From Mesorhizobium sp. (GTDB lineage Bacteria > Pseudomonadota > Alphaproteobacteria > Rhizobiales > Rhizobiaceae), in NCBI RefSeq assembly GCF_004963255.1, contig NZ_SUGA01000023.1, forward strand, positions 1 through 64,000: a DNA stretch of 64,000 bases, given 5' to 3'. Numbering within the stretch: position 1 is the first letter of the stretch; each line of letters starts with the position of its first letter. Under the pieces are notes generated by a model. That model saw only the letters and a list, made by a program, of their open reading frames with translations. It was not told the DNA's origin and did no database searches. This document shows positions 16,851 through 25,195 of the stretch, one piece after another. Position numbers and translations under genes: made by a program.

Positions 16851-17969
16851 CTAGCCGAATTTCTCCTTCAGCCAGTCCTTCGGCAGCGCCGGCACGAAAT
16901 TGCCGTCGCGTCCCGTCATGTCCTCATTGGCGGTGAGCGCGTTGAGGATCGCCTCCTCGACGCCTTGCACGACCGCGTCGAAGAACGGATCGATGTCGAC
17001 GTCGGGGATGAACTCCGCGCGTCCGACGCGCCCTGAAGCGCCAAGCGCCGCCTCCGGATTGGCGGTCGAGAACGCCAGAAAGATATCGCCCGAGCTGTGG
17101 TAGCCATAGCCGCCGGTCATGGCGATGCCGAGCGGCACGCGCCGGGCGAGCCGCTTCATCTGATGCGGCAGAAACGGCGCGTCGGTGGCGACGACGGCGA
17201 TGAGCGAACCCTTTTCGGCGCGCGCCGTCGCTTCGCGGATTGCCGGGTCGACAAGCTCCTGCCCGGTGCGCCGGCCGCGAATGGTGAAATTGTGCCTTTT
17301 GCCGAAATTCGACTGCACGAAGACGCCCAACGTGTAGCGCTTGTCCTGCCATTCAACGATGCGCGAGGCGGTGCCGGATCCGGCCTTGAAGCCGAACGTG
17401 ATCATGCCGGTGCCGCCGCCGACGCTGCCTTCCTCGATGGCGCCGCCGGCAGCATTGTCGAGCGCGGCAGCGACGTGCTCCACGCTCACATGATGGCCGT
17501 TGATGTCGTTGAGGAAGCCGTCATAAGTCTCGGCCGCCACCGGCAGGCCCCAGCCTGTGTCGAGCGCGGCCGGCAGCACCTTGTGCATCCAGCGCAGCGT
17601 GGCATCGCGGGTAACGCCGCAGGAATGCGTGTTGGTGATGGTGACCGGGAAGTTGAAGGCGCCGGTCTCCTCGATGATATGCGTGCCGGTCAGCTCGCCA
17701 TTGCCATTCTGGCTGAACACGCCGGCGAAAACCGGCGTTGCGAGTTCCTGAACCGGCCTCGGCAGGATCGCGGTGACGCCGGTGCGGACCGGGCCGATGC
17801 CGACTTTCAACGGACCGTCGCCGGAAATCAGCGTCGTATAGCCCACCGACACGCCGGGCACATCGGTGATGGCGTTGAAACGGCCTGGCGTGCCGTCCAG
17901 CGCGATGCCGAAGGAGCGCAGGCGCGGTTTGCCGGAAGGCGTACGAAGATGCGGGTCGTGGCTGCTCAT
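16851..17969 (-). CDS. dmpA: P1-family aminopeptidase, DmpA-like (L-aminopeptidase/D-esterase)
   Basis: The 372-residue protein matches the DmpA N-terminal nucleophile hydrolases in length and motifs: RFNAITDVPGVSVGY, NTHSCGVT, EEGSVGGGTGM and the processing site EKG-SLIAVVATDAP. Cleavage between Gly254 and Ser255 would yield alpha and beta chains, with Ser255 becoming the catalytic residue. Such enzymes remove N-terminal amino acids from peptides, amides and esters. No signal peptide is evident. TGAGGT is 7 nt before the chosen ATG; an upstream extension reads through xseA in another frame and is rejected. xseA lies 7 nt upstream in the same direction, so they are probably cotranscribed. Confidence 0.85.
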   Translation of the reverse strand: MSSHDPHLRTPSGKPRLRSFGIALDGTPGRFNAITDVPGVSVGYTTLISGDGPLKVGIGPVRTGVTAILPRPVQELATPVFAGVFSQNGNGELTGTHIIEETGAFNFPVTITNTHSCGVTRDATLRWMHKVLPAALDTGWGLPVAAETYDGFLNDINGHHVSVEHVAAALDNAAGGAIEEGSVGGGTGMITFGFKAGSGTASRIVEWQDKRYTLGVFVQSNFGKRHNFTIRGRRTGQELVDPAIREATARAEKGSLIAVVATDAPFLPHQMKRLARRVPLGIAMTGGYGYHSSGDIFLAFSTANPEAALGASGRVGRAEFIPDVDIDPFFDAVVQGVEEAILNALTANEDMTGRDGNFVPALPKDWLKEKFG

Positions 17970-17976
17970 GCAAACC

Positions 17977-19542
17977 TCAGAACAACGAGCCCTGATTGCC
18001 CGGCTCCTTGGCCTTGGCGGGCGGCTTCGCGGCCAGCTTCGGCCGCGCGCCGCCGCTGGTGGCGATGGCCTCGGCAGTGCCGTCGGCGAATTCAAGCTGC
18101 AGCGCCGCGCCCGGCGCCACGTCTTCGACCCGCTTGATGACGGCGCCGTCGGCATCCTTGACCACCGCGAAGCCACGCGCCAGCACGGCCTTGTGCGACA
18201 GCGTCGCAAGCAGCCGGTCGGCCTGTGTCAGCGCCGCGCGCAGCCGGTCGAGCCGCCGTGCAATCGCCTGGTCCTGCCTGCGCGACAGTCCGGCCAAGGC
18301 GTCGGCCTGCAGCTTCTGTCGCCGCACGATCGGCGCCAGCGACAGGCGCGTCGAATTGCGCTGGAAACGCCCGCGCCGCTCGCGCACGATGGCGAAGAAC
18401 GCCGCCCGCGCTCGCGCGATGTCGCGGCCGGTCAGCGTGCGCGCCTCGTTGAGGCGCCGCGACAGCGTCGCCGGCGTCAGCCTTTGCCGCTCCAGCGTCG
18501 CCCGCTTACGCTCGATATTCACTGTCAGCCCGCGGCCGAGGCGGCTGGTCGCGTCGTCGAAACGGCGGCGCGGCAGCGCCAGCAACTGGTCGGGCGAGGG
18601 AAGCGCGCGCGCCGCCGCGCGGACCGCCTGGCGTTTGCGCTCCAGATGCCGCGAAGCGCAGGCATTGAGCCGCGCGCCGAGGCTGGCCAAGGTAGCCTCC
18701 AGATCCGCCCTGACCGGCACGGCGATCTCGGCCGCGCCCGTCGGCGTTGGCGCGCGCCTATCGGCAACAAAGTCGATCAGAGTCGTATCGGTCTCGTGCC
18801 CGACGGCCGAGATCACGGGGATGACGGACGCCGCAACGGCGCGTGCCAGCCCTTCGTCGTTGAAGCCCCAGAGGTCTTCGAGGCTGCCGCCGCCGCGCGC
18901 CACGATCAAAACGTCGGGCTGGCGGATGGGTCCGTCCCAAGTCAGCGCGTTGAAGCCGTTGACGGCCGCAGTCACTTCCCTGGCCGTCGTCTCGCCTTGC
19001 ACCCTTACCGGCCAGACCAGCACATGGAGCGGAAACCGGTCCTTGATGCGATGGATGATGTCGCGGATCACCGAGCCGGTCGGCGAGGTGACGACGCCGA
19101 TGACCTTGGGCATGAACGGCAAACGCCGCTTGCGGCTTGCATCGAACAGGCCTTCGGCCTGCAGCCGGCGCTTGCGCTCTTCGAGCAGCGCCATCAGCGC
19201 TCCAGCGCCGGCCGGCTCCAGATTGTCGATGACGATCTGGTAGTTGGATTTGCCGGGATAGGTGGTCAGCCTGCCGCTGGCGATCACCTCCATGCCTTCC
19301 TCGGGGCGGAATTTCAACCGCGCCATGGTGGTCTTCCAGACGACGGCATCGATCCGCGCGCGGTCGTCCTTCAACGCGAAGTAGGCATGTCCGGACGAAT
19401 GCGGGCCGCGATAGCCGGAAATCTCGCCGCGCACCCGCACATTGCCGAAGGCGTCCTCGACAGTGCGCTTCAGCGCGCCGGAAATCTCGCTCACCGTGTA
19501 TTCGGTGGCGTTGCTGCGTGATTCGGTTGCTGTTTCACTCAT
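17977..19542 (-). CDS. xseA: Exodeoxyribonuclease VII large subunit
   Basis: A 521-residue protein with the N-terminal OB fold (VSEISGALKRTVEDAFGNVRVRGEISG..), the catalytic domain (GVVTSPTGSVIRDIIHRI; PDVLIVARGGGSLEDLWGFNDE; ISAVGHETDTTLIDFVAD; RAPTPTGAAE) and a long coiled region. With XseB, encoded elsewhere, it degrades single-stranded DNA to oligonucleotides in mismatch repair and recombination. The C-terminal tail is Lys/Ala/Pro-rich and ends in GSLF. The gene is divergent from the GGDEF-EAL gene. Confidence 0.95.
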   Translation of the reverse strand: MSETATESRSNATEYTVSEISGALKRTVEDAFGNVRVRGEISGYRGPHSSGHAYFALKDDRARIDAVVWKTTMARLKFRPEEGMEVIASGRLTTYPGKSNYQIVIDNLEPAGAGALMALLEERKRRLQAEGLFDASRKRRLPFMPKVIGVVTSPTGSVIRDIIHRIKDRFPLHVLVWPVRVQGETTAREVTAAVNGFNALTWDGPIRQPDVLIVARGGGSLEDLWGFNDEGLARAVAASVIPVISAVGHETDTTLIDFVADRRAPTPTGAAEIAVPVRADLEATLASLGARLNACASRHLERKRQAVRAAARALPSPDQLLALPRRRFDDATSRLGRGLTVNIERKRATLERQRLTPATLSRRLNEARTLTGRDIARARAAFFAIVRERRGRFQRNSTRLSLAPIVRRQKLQADALAGLSRRQDQAIARRLDRLRAALTQADRLLATLSHKAVLARGFAVVKDADGAVIKRVEDVAPGAALQLEFADGTAEAIATSGGARPKLAAKPPAKAKEPGNQGSLF

Positions 19543-19662
19543 TTGGCGATTGGGGAACGCTTATCGGCCCGCGTCAAGCACGGAGAAAAACCCGCTAATA
19601 TTATAACGTGATTTTAAGCCCGATTTGATTTGACAGGCGGCAGGAGAGCCGGCCAGGAACGC

Positions 19663-21873
19663 ATGAGCGCACGCCACGACAGCAGCCCGTTGACACACCA
19701 GGTCACGCTGACCGTGCTGACGCTTGCCGCTTTCACTTTGGCGATTGTCGTCGGCTTCGGCTTCTACGCCGCCAATGAGGCCGACGAGGCCTCGCTCGAA
19801 CGGCAGAAGATTTTCATCGCCGATGGCCTGAAGGACCAGATTGCCACGGTCCAGCGCGAGCAGGAAAGTGTGACGGTCTGGGATGATTCGGTAACCAATG
19901 TGAGGGCGGGCAATCAGGCCTGGATCGAGGAAAACCTCAGCACCTGGATGTACACCTACTACGGCCACAACCGGGTCTACATCCTCGACGCCGCCAATCA
20001 TGCGATCCACGCCATGCGGGAAGGCAAGGTCGTCGCGGCGACGGCTTTCGGCGAGGACGAGCCGGAACTGCGGCCGACCATCGAGAAGCTGCGCCATATG
20101 TTGGCTGAGCCGCCGAAGCCCGACGCCTCCGGCCAGCCGGCGAAGATGGTCGCGCAGGATCTTGTCCCGCTCCAGGGCAAGCCCGCGATCCTGAGCGTCA
20201 TGCCGCTGGTGCCGAGCACGGATCGCGTCACCCAGGCGCCTGGCACGGAATATCTGCATATCTCGGCTGAGTTCATCAACGATGCCGTCATTGGCAAGAT
20301 CGCGGCCAAATACCTGCTCGATGGCGCGCGGCTGGTGCCCTTGTCCGAGCCGGTTGGCCCGGCCGCTGTGCCGCTGGTCGATTCGCGTGGCGTCATCCTC
20401 GGCTATATCGGCTGGGACCAGTTGCGGCCTGGCCTCACCTTGGTGCGCAAGATCGCTCCGGCCTTGGGCCTTGCGCTGCTCGTGGCCGGCGGCGTTCTGG
20501 TGTTCCTGCTGCGGCGATTGCGTCGCGCCTCGGCTGCGCTGCAGACCAGCCAGGACCAGGCGCAATATCTAGCCTTCCACGACACGCTCACCGGCTTGCC
20601 CAACCGGGCGCTGTTCGAGGATCGGCTGCGGCGCACGCTGCTGTTCGCCAGCAAGGACGGAACCCGCGTGGCGCTGCTTTACCTCGACCTCGATCGCTTC
20701 AAGCACATCAACGACACGCTCGGCCATCCAGCCGGCGATGAGCTCGTGCGCCAGACGGCGGCGCGGCTCAAGCACACGATCCGCGAAGTTGATACTGTCG
20801 CGCGGCTCGGTGGCGACGAGTTCGCTGTGATCCTGCTCGACATTCCCGACGCCGGAAGCGCCGAAGATATCGCCGAAAGGCTGCTCGTGAAGCTGCGTGA
20901 GCCGTTCAGGCTCATTGGCGACCAGGTCTTCGTCGGCGCGAGCATCGGCATCGCGCTCTCGTCCGGATCGGATACGGATGCCGACGACCTGCTGCGCAAG
21001 GCCGACATCGCGCTTTACGAGGCCAAGAAGAACGGTCGCGGCCGCTACGAGGTGTTCGCAGGCGACATGGACGATCTCTTGTTGCGCAAGCGCAAGGTCG
21101 AGTCCGAACTCCGCAAGGCGCTGGATGGCGACGGCGGCATAAAGCTCGCCTATCAGCCGGTTTTCGCGGCCGACGGCCGCCGGATTTTGGGGGCCGAAGC
21201 GCTGATCCGCTGGGGGCATGAGGTGCATGGCGCCTTGCCCGCGGCGCAATTCATCGCCATCGCCGAGGAGCGCGGCCTCATCGGCGAACTCGGCAAATGG
21301 GCGCTGAGCGAGGCCTGCCGTTTCACCGCCAGGACCGAATTGTCCTGGATCGCCGTCAACATCTCGCCGATGCAGTTGCGCGATATCGGCTTTGCCGAAC
21401 AGGTCGCAGGCATCCTGAAGGAAACCGGGCTCGACCCATCCCGCCTGCAGCTCGAGACGACCGAGAGTGTTCTGCTTGAGCACAATGACACGATCGGCGC
21501 CGTGATTGCCGCGCTGCGCCAGTCCGGGGTGCGCATCGTGCTCGACGATTTCGGCACCGGCTACTCTTCCCTCAGCTATCTGCGTCGCCAGGCGATCGAC
21601 AAGTTTAAGATCGACCGCTCCTTCGTGCGCCTGCTCGACGAGGACGAAAGCGCCCGCGCAATCGCCAAGACGCTGATCGAGCTGGCGCGGACTCTGAGGG
21701 TCGAGGTGACCGCCGAAGGGGTCGAGACCGAGGCGCAGAGGGCCTTGCTGGTCGGCATGGGTTGTCACCAGATGCAAGGCTATCTGCTGTCGCCGCCGCT
21801 GGAGCCCGGCCAGCTGCTTGCGCTGCCGGGTGTTTCGTCAGCCGGCCAGGAGCGTTCCGTCGCTCGGGCCTGA
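19663..21873 (+). CDS. Membrane-bound GGDEF-EAL cyclic-di-GMP enzyme with periplasmic CHASE4-like sensor
   Basis: A 736-residue protein with two membrane helices (about 14-36 and 265-283) framing a roughly 225-residue periplasmic region of CHASE4 type (VWDDSVTNV.. TWMYTYYGHNRVYILD). The GGDEF domain has intact GGDEF (383-387) and an inhibitory RxxD site (374-377) five residues before it. The EAL domain keeps EALIRW (512), ETTESVLL, DDFGTGYSSLSYL and EGVET, so synthesis and hydrolysis of c-di-GMP are both possible. The ATG at 19663, with AGGA before it, is favoured over a TTG at 19630. It converges with the LysR gene with only 2 nt between them. Confidence 0.9.
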   Translation: MSARHDSSPLTHQVTLTVLTLAAFTLAIVVGFGFYAANEADEASLERQKIFIADGLKDQIATVQREQESVTVWDDSVTNVRAGNQAWIEENLSTWMYTYYGHNRVYILDAANHAIHAMREGKVVAATAFGEDEPELRPTIEKLRHMLAEPPKPDASGQPAKMVAQDLVPLQGKPAILSVMPLVPSTDRVTQAPGTEYLHISAEFINDAVIGKIAAKYLLDGARLVPLSEPVGPAAVPLVDSRGVILGYIGWDQLRPGLTLVRKIAPALGLALLVAGGVLVFLLRRLRRASAALQTSQDQAQYLAFHDTLTGLPNRALFEDRLRRTLLFASKDGTRVALLYLDLDRFKHINDTLGHPAGDELVRQTAARLKHTIREVDTVARLGGDEFAVILLDIPDAGSAEDIAERLLVKLREPFRLIGDQVFVGASIGIALSSGSDTDADDLLRKADIALYEAKKNGRGRYEVFAGDMDDLLLRKRKVESELRKALDGDGGIKLAYQPVFAADGRRILGAEALIRWGHEVHGALPAAQFIAIAEERGLIGELGKWALSEACRFTARTELSWIAVNISPMQLRDIGFAEQVAGILKETGLDPSRLQLETTESVLLEHNDTIGAVIAALRQSGVRIVLDDFGTGYSSLSYLRRQAIDKFKIDRSFVRLLDEDESARAIAKTLIELARTLRVEVTAEGVETEAQRALLVGMGCHQMQGYLLSPPLEPGQLLALPGVSSAGQERSVARA

Positions 21874-21875
21874 CG

Positions 21876-22832
21876 TTACCAGCCAGGCATGATCTGGTTG
21901 GCCTTGACCCGCTTCATCTTGGCAAAGGCGAGCGCGGCGAAGTCGAAGCTTCCCGCCTCTTCGCTCACCGGCACGGAAATGTTGTCGAGGCTTTCGGCGA
22001 TGTGACGGGCCAAGGCGTCGACGATCTCCGGCTGCGAGGTCTGGCCGCGCATGATGCCGATGCGGCAGTCCGGCAACTGACCGAAGCCGTCGGCCTCGCC
22101 GAGCACGCGCATGCCGGGCCTGAGCGCGCATTCCGGCAGCACCGAGACCGCCAGGCCGGAAAGCACGGCCGCGGTGATCACCGTGGCCGAGAAGCTGGAG
22201 AACAGCACGCGGTAGTCGCGGTTCTGCCGGTCGAGCACGTCGACAGCCGCACGCCGCCAGATGCAGTTCGGCCGGCCGAACGCCATCGGCAGGGTTTCCT
22301 GTTCATGCGTGGCGTGGTTGGCCGAGGTGACCCATAAAAGCGGCTCGCGCCGCACCACTTCCGACTGGCCGCGTGTGTCGTTATGCGTCACCAGCGCGAG
22401 GTCGAGATTGCCGCGCTTGATGTGTTCGACAAGCCCCGGCGTCGGCTCGCAAACGACCGTCAGCTCGACACGCGGATTGGAGCGCGAGAAGCGCGCCATG
22501 ATCTCGGGCAGGAAGCGGTCGGCATAGTCGTCCGGCGTGCCGATGCGGATCGTGCCTTCGAGCCGCTGGTCGTCGAAGGCCGCGAGCGTCTCGCGGTTGA
22601 GGTAGATCAGCCGCCGCGCATAGGAAAGCAGCCGGTCGCCCTCCTCGGTCAGCTTGTTGGTGCGGCCGTCCTTTTCGAACAGCGGCTTGCCGATCCGCTC
22701 CTCCAGCCGGCGCATCTGCATCGACACCGCCGACTGCGTCCGGTGCACCTCCTCGGCCGCGCGGGTGAAGCTGCCGGTGTCGGCGATCGAGATGAAGGTT
22801 TGCAACTGATCGAGGTCAAGCGGTGCTTTCAT
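21876..22832 (-). CDS. LysR-family transcriptional regulator
   Basis: The 318-residue protein has the N-terminal helix-turn-helix (LDQLQTFISIADTGSFTRAAEEVHRTQSAVSMQMRRLEERIG) and a periplasmic-binding-like effector domain starting near residue 90 (GTIRIGTPDDYADRFLPEIMARF). The HTH resembles the LrhA-type subgroup. It is divergent from the DUF1127 gene across a 238-bp region, which suggests it may control that gene. The C-terminus has an extra SEEAGSFDFAALAFAKMKR tail. The effector is unknown. Confidence 0.88.
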   Translation of the reverse strand: MKAPLDLDQLQTFISIADTGSFTRAAEEVHRTQSAVSMQMRRLEERIGKPLFEKDGRTNKLTEEGDRLLSYARRLIYLNRETLAAFDDQRLEGTIRIGTPDDYADRFLPEIMARFSRSNPRVELTVVCEPTPGLVEHIKRGNLDLALVTHNDTRGQSEVVRREPLLWVTSANHATHEQETLPMAFGRPNCIWRRAAVDVLDRQNRDYRVLFSSFSATVITAAVLSGLAVSVLPECALRPGMRVLGEADGFGQLPDCRIGIMRGQTSQPEIVDALARHIAESLDNISVPVSEEAGSFDFAALAFAKMKRVKANQIMPGW

Positions 22833-22931
22833 CGGTCCAACCTATCATTGATGTTGATGCTAGAGATTAAAAACATTCGTTGGATTAATCAATCGCGCGA
22901 TGGCAAATTGTCATTGTCCACATGAGAACAG

Positions 22932-22979
22932 TGCATGTCGCCCAGAAGGGGTTCCCGGTTCTGGGGACAACGACATGCA
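22932..22979 (+). promoter_or_regulatory. Long hairpin in the leader of the DUF1127 gene
   Basis: Two stacked stems, TGCATGTCG/CGACATGCA (22932-22940/22971-22979) and CCCAGAA/TTCTGGG (22941-22947/22959-22965), form one near-continuous hairpin with a GACAA bulge and a GGGGTTCCCGG loop. It ends 91 nt before the DUF1127 ATG. It could be a 5' UTR control element or an operator for the divergent LysR protein. Confidence 0.5.
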
Positions 22980-23070
22980 TCACATCAATGAATGGAAACC
23001 GGACCGGGGCTTCTCCCAAGGCGCCGATTGGCTGGTTTCGTCCGCTCGACTCCTGGAAGGAGAGACTGAA

Positions 23071-23361
23071 ATGACCACGATTGAATTCGCCTCCGAGACT
23101 CCGCGCATCACCACGCGTCCGGCCGTTGCGACGCTTGTGGTCAATGCCATCGCCAACAGCTACCGCGCCTGGAAAAACCGCCGCGCCTTCTATCGCCTCG
23201 GCGAGATGTCGGACGCCGAGCTTGCCGATATCGGCCTGACGCGCGGCGACCTCCATGTCGCGATCGACGTGCCCTTCGGCCGCGATCCGACGGCGAAGCT
23301 GCGCGCGATCGCCAGCGAGCGCGCCGACACGATCGAGGACCTTGCTCGTCGGGTAGGTTGA
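23071..23361 (+). CDS. DUF1127 domain protein
   Basis: A 96-residue protein whose DUF1127 segment is at about 25-65 (NAIANSYRAWKNRRAFYRLGEMSDAELADIGLTRGDLH). The ATG at 23071 has AAGGAGAG 6 nt upstream; longer in-frame extensions reach into the structured leader and are rejected. The basic Arg-rich DUF1127 motif binds RNA in the Rhodobacter CcaF1 protein, where the gene is cotranscribed with CCUCCUCCC small RNAs. A similarly structured RNA follows here (23387-23510), so a role in RNA turnover or stress is a reasonable inference. A divergent LysR gene may regulate it. Confidence 0.85.
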   Translation: MTTIEFASETPRITTRPAVATLVVNAIANSYRAWKNRRAFYRLGEMSDAELADIGLTRGDLHVAIDVPFGRDPTAKLRAIASERADTIEDLARRVG

Positions 23362-23386
23362 AGGGCGGCGTTTCCTTGGATTTCCC

Positions 23387-23510
23387 GTCGCGCTGAACCT
23401 TTTCACGGCTCGGCGCGACCAAGCTTCACGCAGGCTCCCACACTCCCTGCCGGTTCCCCGCCGGCCAGCCTGCACATTGCCCGGTTCTCCTCCAGGACCG
23501 GGCATTTTTT
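23387..23510 (+). ncRNA. Structured 3' RNA after DUF1127 ending in a UCCUCC-loop terminator
   Basis: Three hairpins follow the DUF1127 stop. The first is GTCGCGC/GCGCGAC (23387-23393/23413-23419). The second is GCAGGCT/AGCCTGC (23430-23436/23467-23473), enclosing GCCGG/CCGGC and a CUCCC run. The third is TGCCCGGT/ACCGGGCA (23478-23485/23497-23504), with TCTCCTCCAGG in the loop and TTTTTT behind. The last is a clear Rho-independent terminator. The exposed CUCCUCC resembles the loop motif of the RNA at 4952-5062. It may be processed from the mRNA as the CcsR RNAs are; that step is inference. Confidence 0.55.
23478..23510 (+). terminator. Rho-independent terminator of the DUF1127 transcript
   Basis: An 8-10 bp GC-rich stem with a short loop is followed by six T residues. 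Confidence 0.85.
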
Positions 23511-23591
23511 ATGGGCTTCGACTCATGACGGAAGCGTTGATTGCCGCCAGACGCATTGTTGAACCAGCAGAGCCGTTTAGGGACGCAGGCT

Positions 23592-23942
23592 CTAATCTGG
23601 CGCCATTTGGCAATCGGGGCCGACCCACTTACCCGTTGTAATATCCAACTCGGCGTCCATGTTTGCGGCGCTGCACACGGGATAACGATCGTCACCCTGT
23701 CGGGCCTTGCTGCGGCTTCTGTATTGATTGACAAGGGTTTCGTGGTCGGGCTGCTGCGAGCCTCCCTGCCGCAGTGAAAGCTGCATCATGCAATTGGCGA
23801 AAGCATCCGTACCTCGTTCAAAACCGAAGCCAACGCATTGCGCCTCGTTCTTCGAGCTTTGGCCAGCGTTTCCGTTGCTTGTCGTGCAGCCCATCAGCGA
23901 TGCGGCAAGCATCAATAGCAACATAGAGGACGAAGGGCGCAT
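23592..23942 (-). CDS. Small lipoprotein of unknown function
   Basis: A 116-residue protein with a lipoprotein signal peptide: MRPSSSMLLLMLAASLMGC, with the lipidated Cys at position 19. The mature part has three more cysteines, in AQCVGFGF, FANCMMQL and YPVCSAAN, plus GPDCQM near the end. GTDAFANCMMQLSLRQ recalls small rhizobial lipoproteins that I cannot name. AAGGA lies upstream of the ATG. It probably sits in the inner leaflet of the outer membrane. No partner is suggested by the neighbours. Confidence 0.65.
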   Translation of the reverse strand: MRPSSSMLLLMLAASLMGCTTSNGNAGQSSKNEAQCVGFGFERGTDAFANCMMQLSLRQGGSQQPDHETLVNQYRSRSKARQGDDRYPVCSAANMDAELDITTGKWVGPDCQMAPD

Positions 23943-24077
23943 CCGCTTTTCCTTGTGATCCAGAATACTCGGTAGTGAGTTGTGGTCGAAAGCCCCTGCA
24001 AGCAGTCGCGGCGAGGATTGCGGCGCATCTGCTTGGGTCTCTTGCTCGCGGAACGTCGCTCCGGCGGCGTTCAGGGT

Positions 24078-25094
24078 TCATCGCCGGTCCATGTCGCGCT
24101 TGAACTGGTCGAAGATCGTCTCCACGCCCTTCTGATATTCGTCGCGCTGCTGCGCGCCGGTCTCGAACATCTTGCCGAATATATCGTCGAACGGGTTTCG
24201 CGGACGGCCGCTCGGGTTGGTCTGCGGCTGTTGCGGCGCGCTCTGCTGCGGTTGGAGCTGTTGCGGCTGCTGCGCCGGCTGCCCGCCGGGCACGCCGAAG
24301 CCGCCACCGCCCTGGCGCAGCATCTCCTCGAAGATCTTGCCGAGCGGATTGTCGCCATAGGGACTTTGTGTCTGCTGCGGCTGGCCTTGCGGCTGCGCGC
24401 CGCCGCCGAACATGTCCTGCAGCACCTTGCCGAGCGGGTTCTCGCCGTAGGGATTGGCCGCTTGCTGTGTCTGGCTTTGCGGCTGCGCCGCGCCGCCGCC
24501 GAACATGTCCTGCAGCACCTTGCCGAGCGGATTCTCGCCGTAAGGATTGGGCGCCGGCGCCTGCCGCGTTTGCGGCGCCGACGCGAGGCCGCCCTGCCGC
24601 ATCATCTGCTCGACGATCTCGCCGAGTGGATTGCCGCTGCCGCCGAAGGCCTGCATCTGGCCCCCGGTCAACTGATTGTTGGTCTGCTTGAACAGCCCGC
24701 CCATCATCATCGAGGCCATGGCCGGCAGCATCTGCTGCAACACCTGCTGGCTGAGCCCCGTCGCCTGCGCGGCCTGGTTCGCCACGGCGCGCGACAGGTC
24801 CTTCGAGCCGAACAGATGGCCGAGAATGCCATTGCCCTCATCGATGCCTTGCGGCGAAAAGGCTCTTGTCGCGTCCTCGAAATATTTGGCGTGCTGCCCA
24901 CTCGCCATCGCCGTCATGAAGGCGCCGAGACCATAAGGGTCGGCCGTGTTGCGCTGGAGCCCCTGTGAGAAGGCGGGCAGCAGCGCCTGGACCGCGGCCT
25001 GCGTCTGCTGCATCGAAAGCCCATATTGCTGGGCAAGCGCCTGCATGCCGGCGCCATTCTGGGCTTGGGCAAAAATGTCGAACAGGGAAGGCAT
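24078..25094 (-). CDS. DUF937-like protein with tandem NPLGKVLQDMFGGG repeats
   Basis: The 338-residue protein starts with a helical DUF937-like region (about 1-150; MPSLFDIFAQAQNGAGMQ.., SQQVLQQMLPAMASMMMGGLF). Then a Gln/Pro/Gly-rich part holds four to five copies of a short motif: NPLGEIVEQMMRQGG, NPLGKVLQDMFGGG twice, NPLGKIFEEMLRQGG and NPFDDIFGKMFETG, separated by flexible linkers. The repeats look like amphipathic binding helices on a string. GGAGGAGA lies 5 nt before the chosen ATG. There is no signal peptide. Function is unknown. Confidence 0.75.
   Translation of the reverse strand: MPSLFDIFAQAQNGAGMQALAQQYGLSMQQTQAAVQALLPAFSQGLQRNTADPYGLGAFMTAMASGQHAKYFEDATRAFSPQGIDEGNGILGHLFGSKDLSRAVANQAAQATGLSQQVLQQMLPAMASMMMGGLFKQTNNQLTGGQMQAFGGSGNPLGEIVEQMMRQGGLASAPQTRQAPAPNPYGENPLGKVLQDMFGGGAAQPQSQTQQAANPYGENPLGKVLQDMFGGGAQPQGQPQQTQSPYGDNPLGKIFEEMLRQGGGGFGVPGGQPAQQPQQLQPQQSAPQQPQTNPSGRPRNPFDDIFGKMFETGAQQRDEYQKGVETIFDQFKRDMDRR
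24404..24544 (-). repeat. Tandem coding repeat inside the DUF937-like gene
   Basis: Two nearly identical DNA copies (about 24404-24455 and 24493-24544) encode the NPLGKVLQDMFGGG unit with the preceding PYGE. Their nucleotide identity is higher than that of the outer motif copies, so duplication is recent or maintained by conversion. Confidence 0.65.
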
Positions 25095-25195
25095 GGGGTC
25101 TCCTCCAGCAGTGTTCTCGCCGGAAAAGACTAGTTCGTTTCGATCACCGATTGAAGCGGCTTTTGCCAACCAACCGCGTAGCGAGCAGCGGACGG

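Noticed and set aside
18137..18209. N-terminal extension of the DmpA-like protein.
   Set aside because: The extension lies in another frame of xseA; the ATG at 17969 has its own ribosome-binding site.
22900..23070. 58-residue upstream extension of the DUF1127 frame.
   Set aside because: It crosses the leader hairpin, has poor codon usage, and AAGGAGAG directly supports the ATG at 23071.
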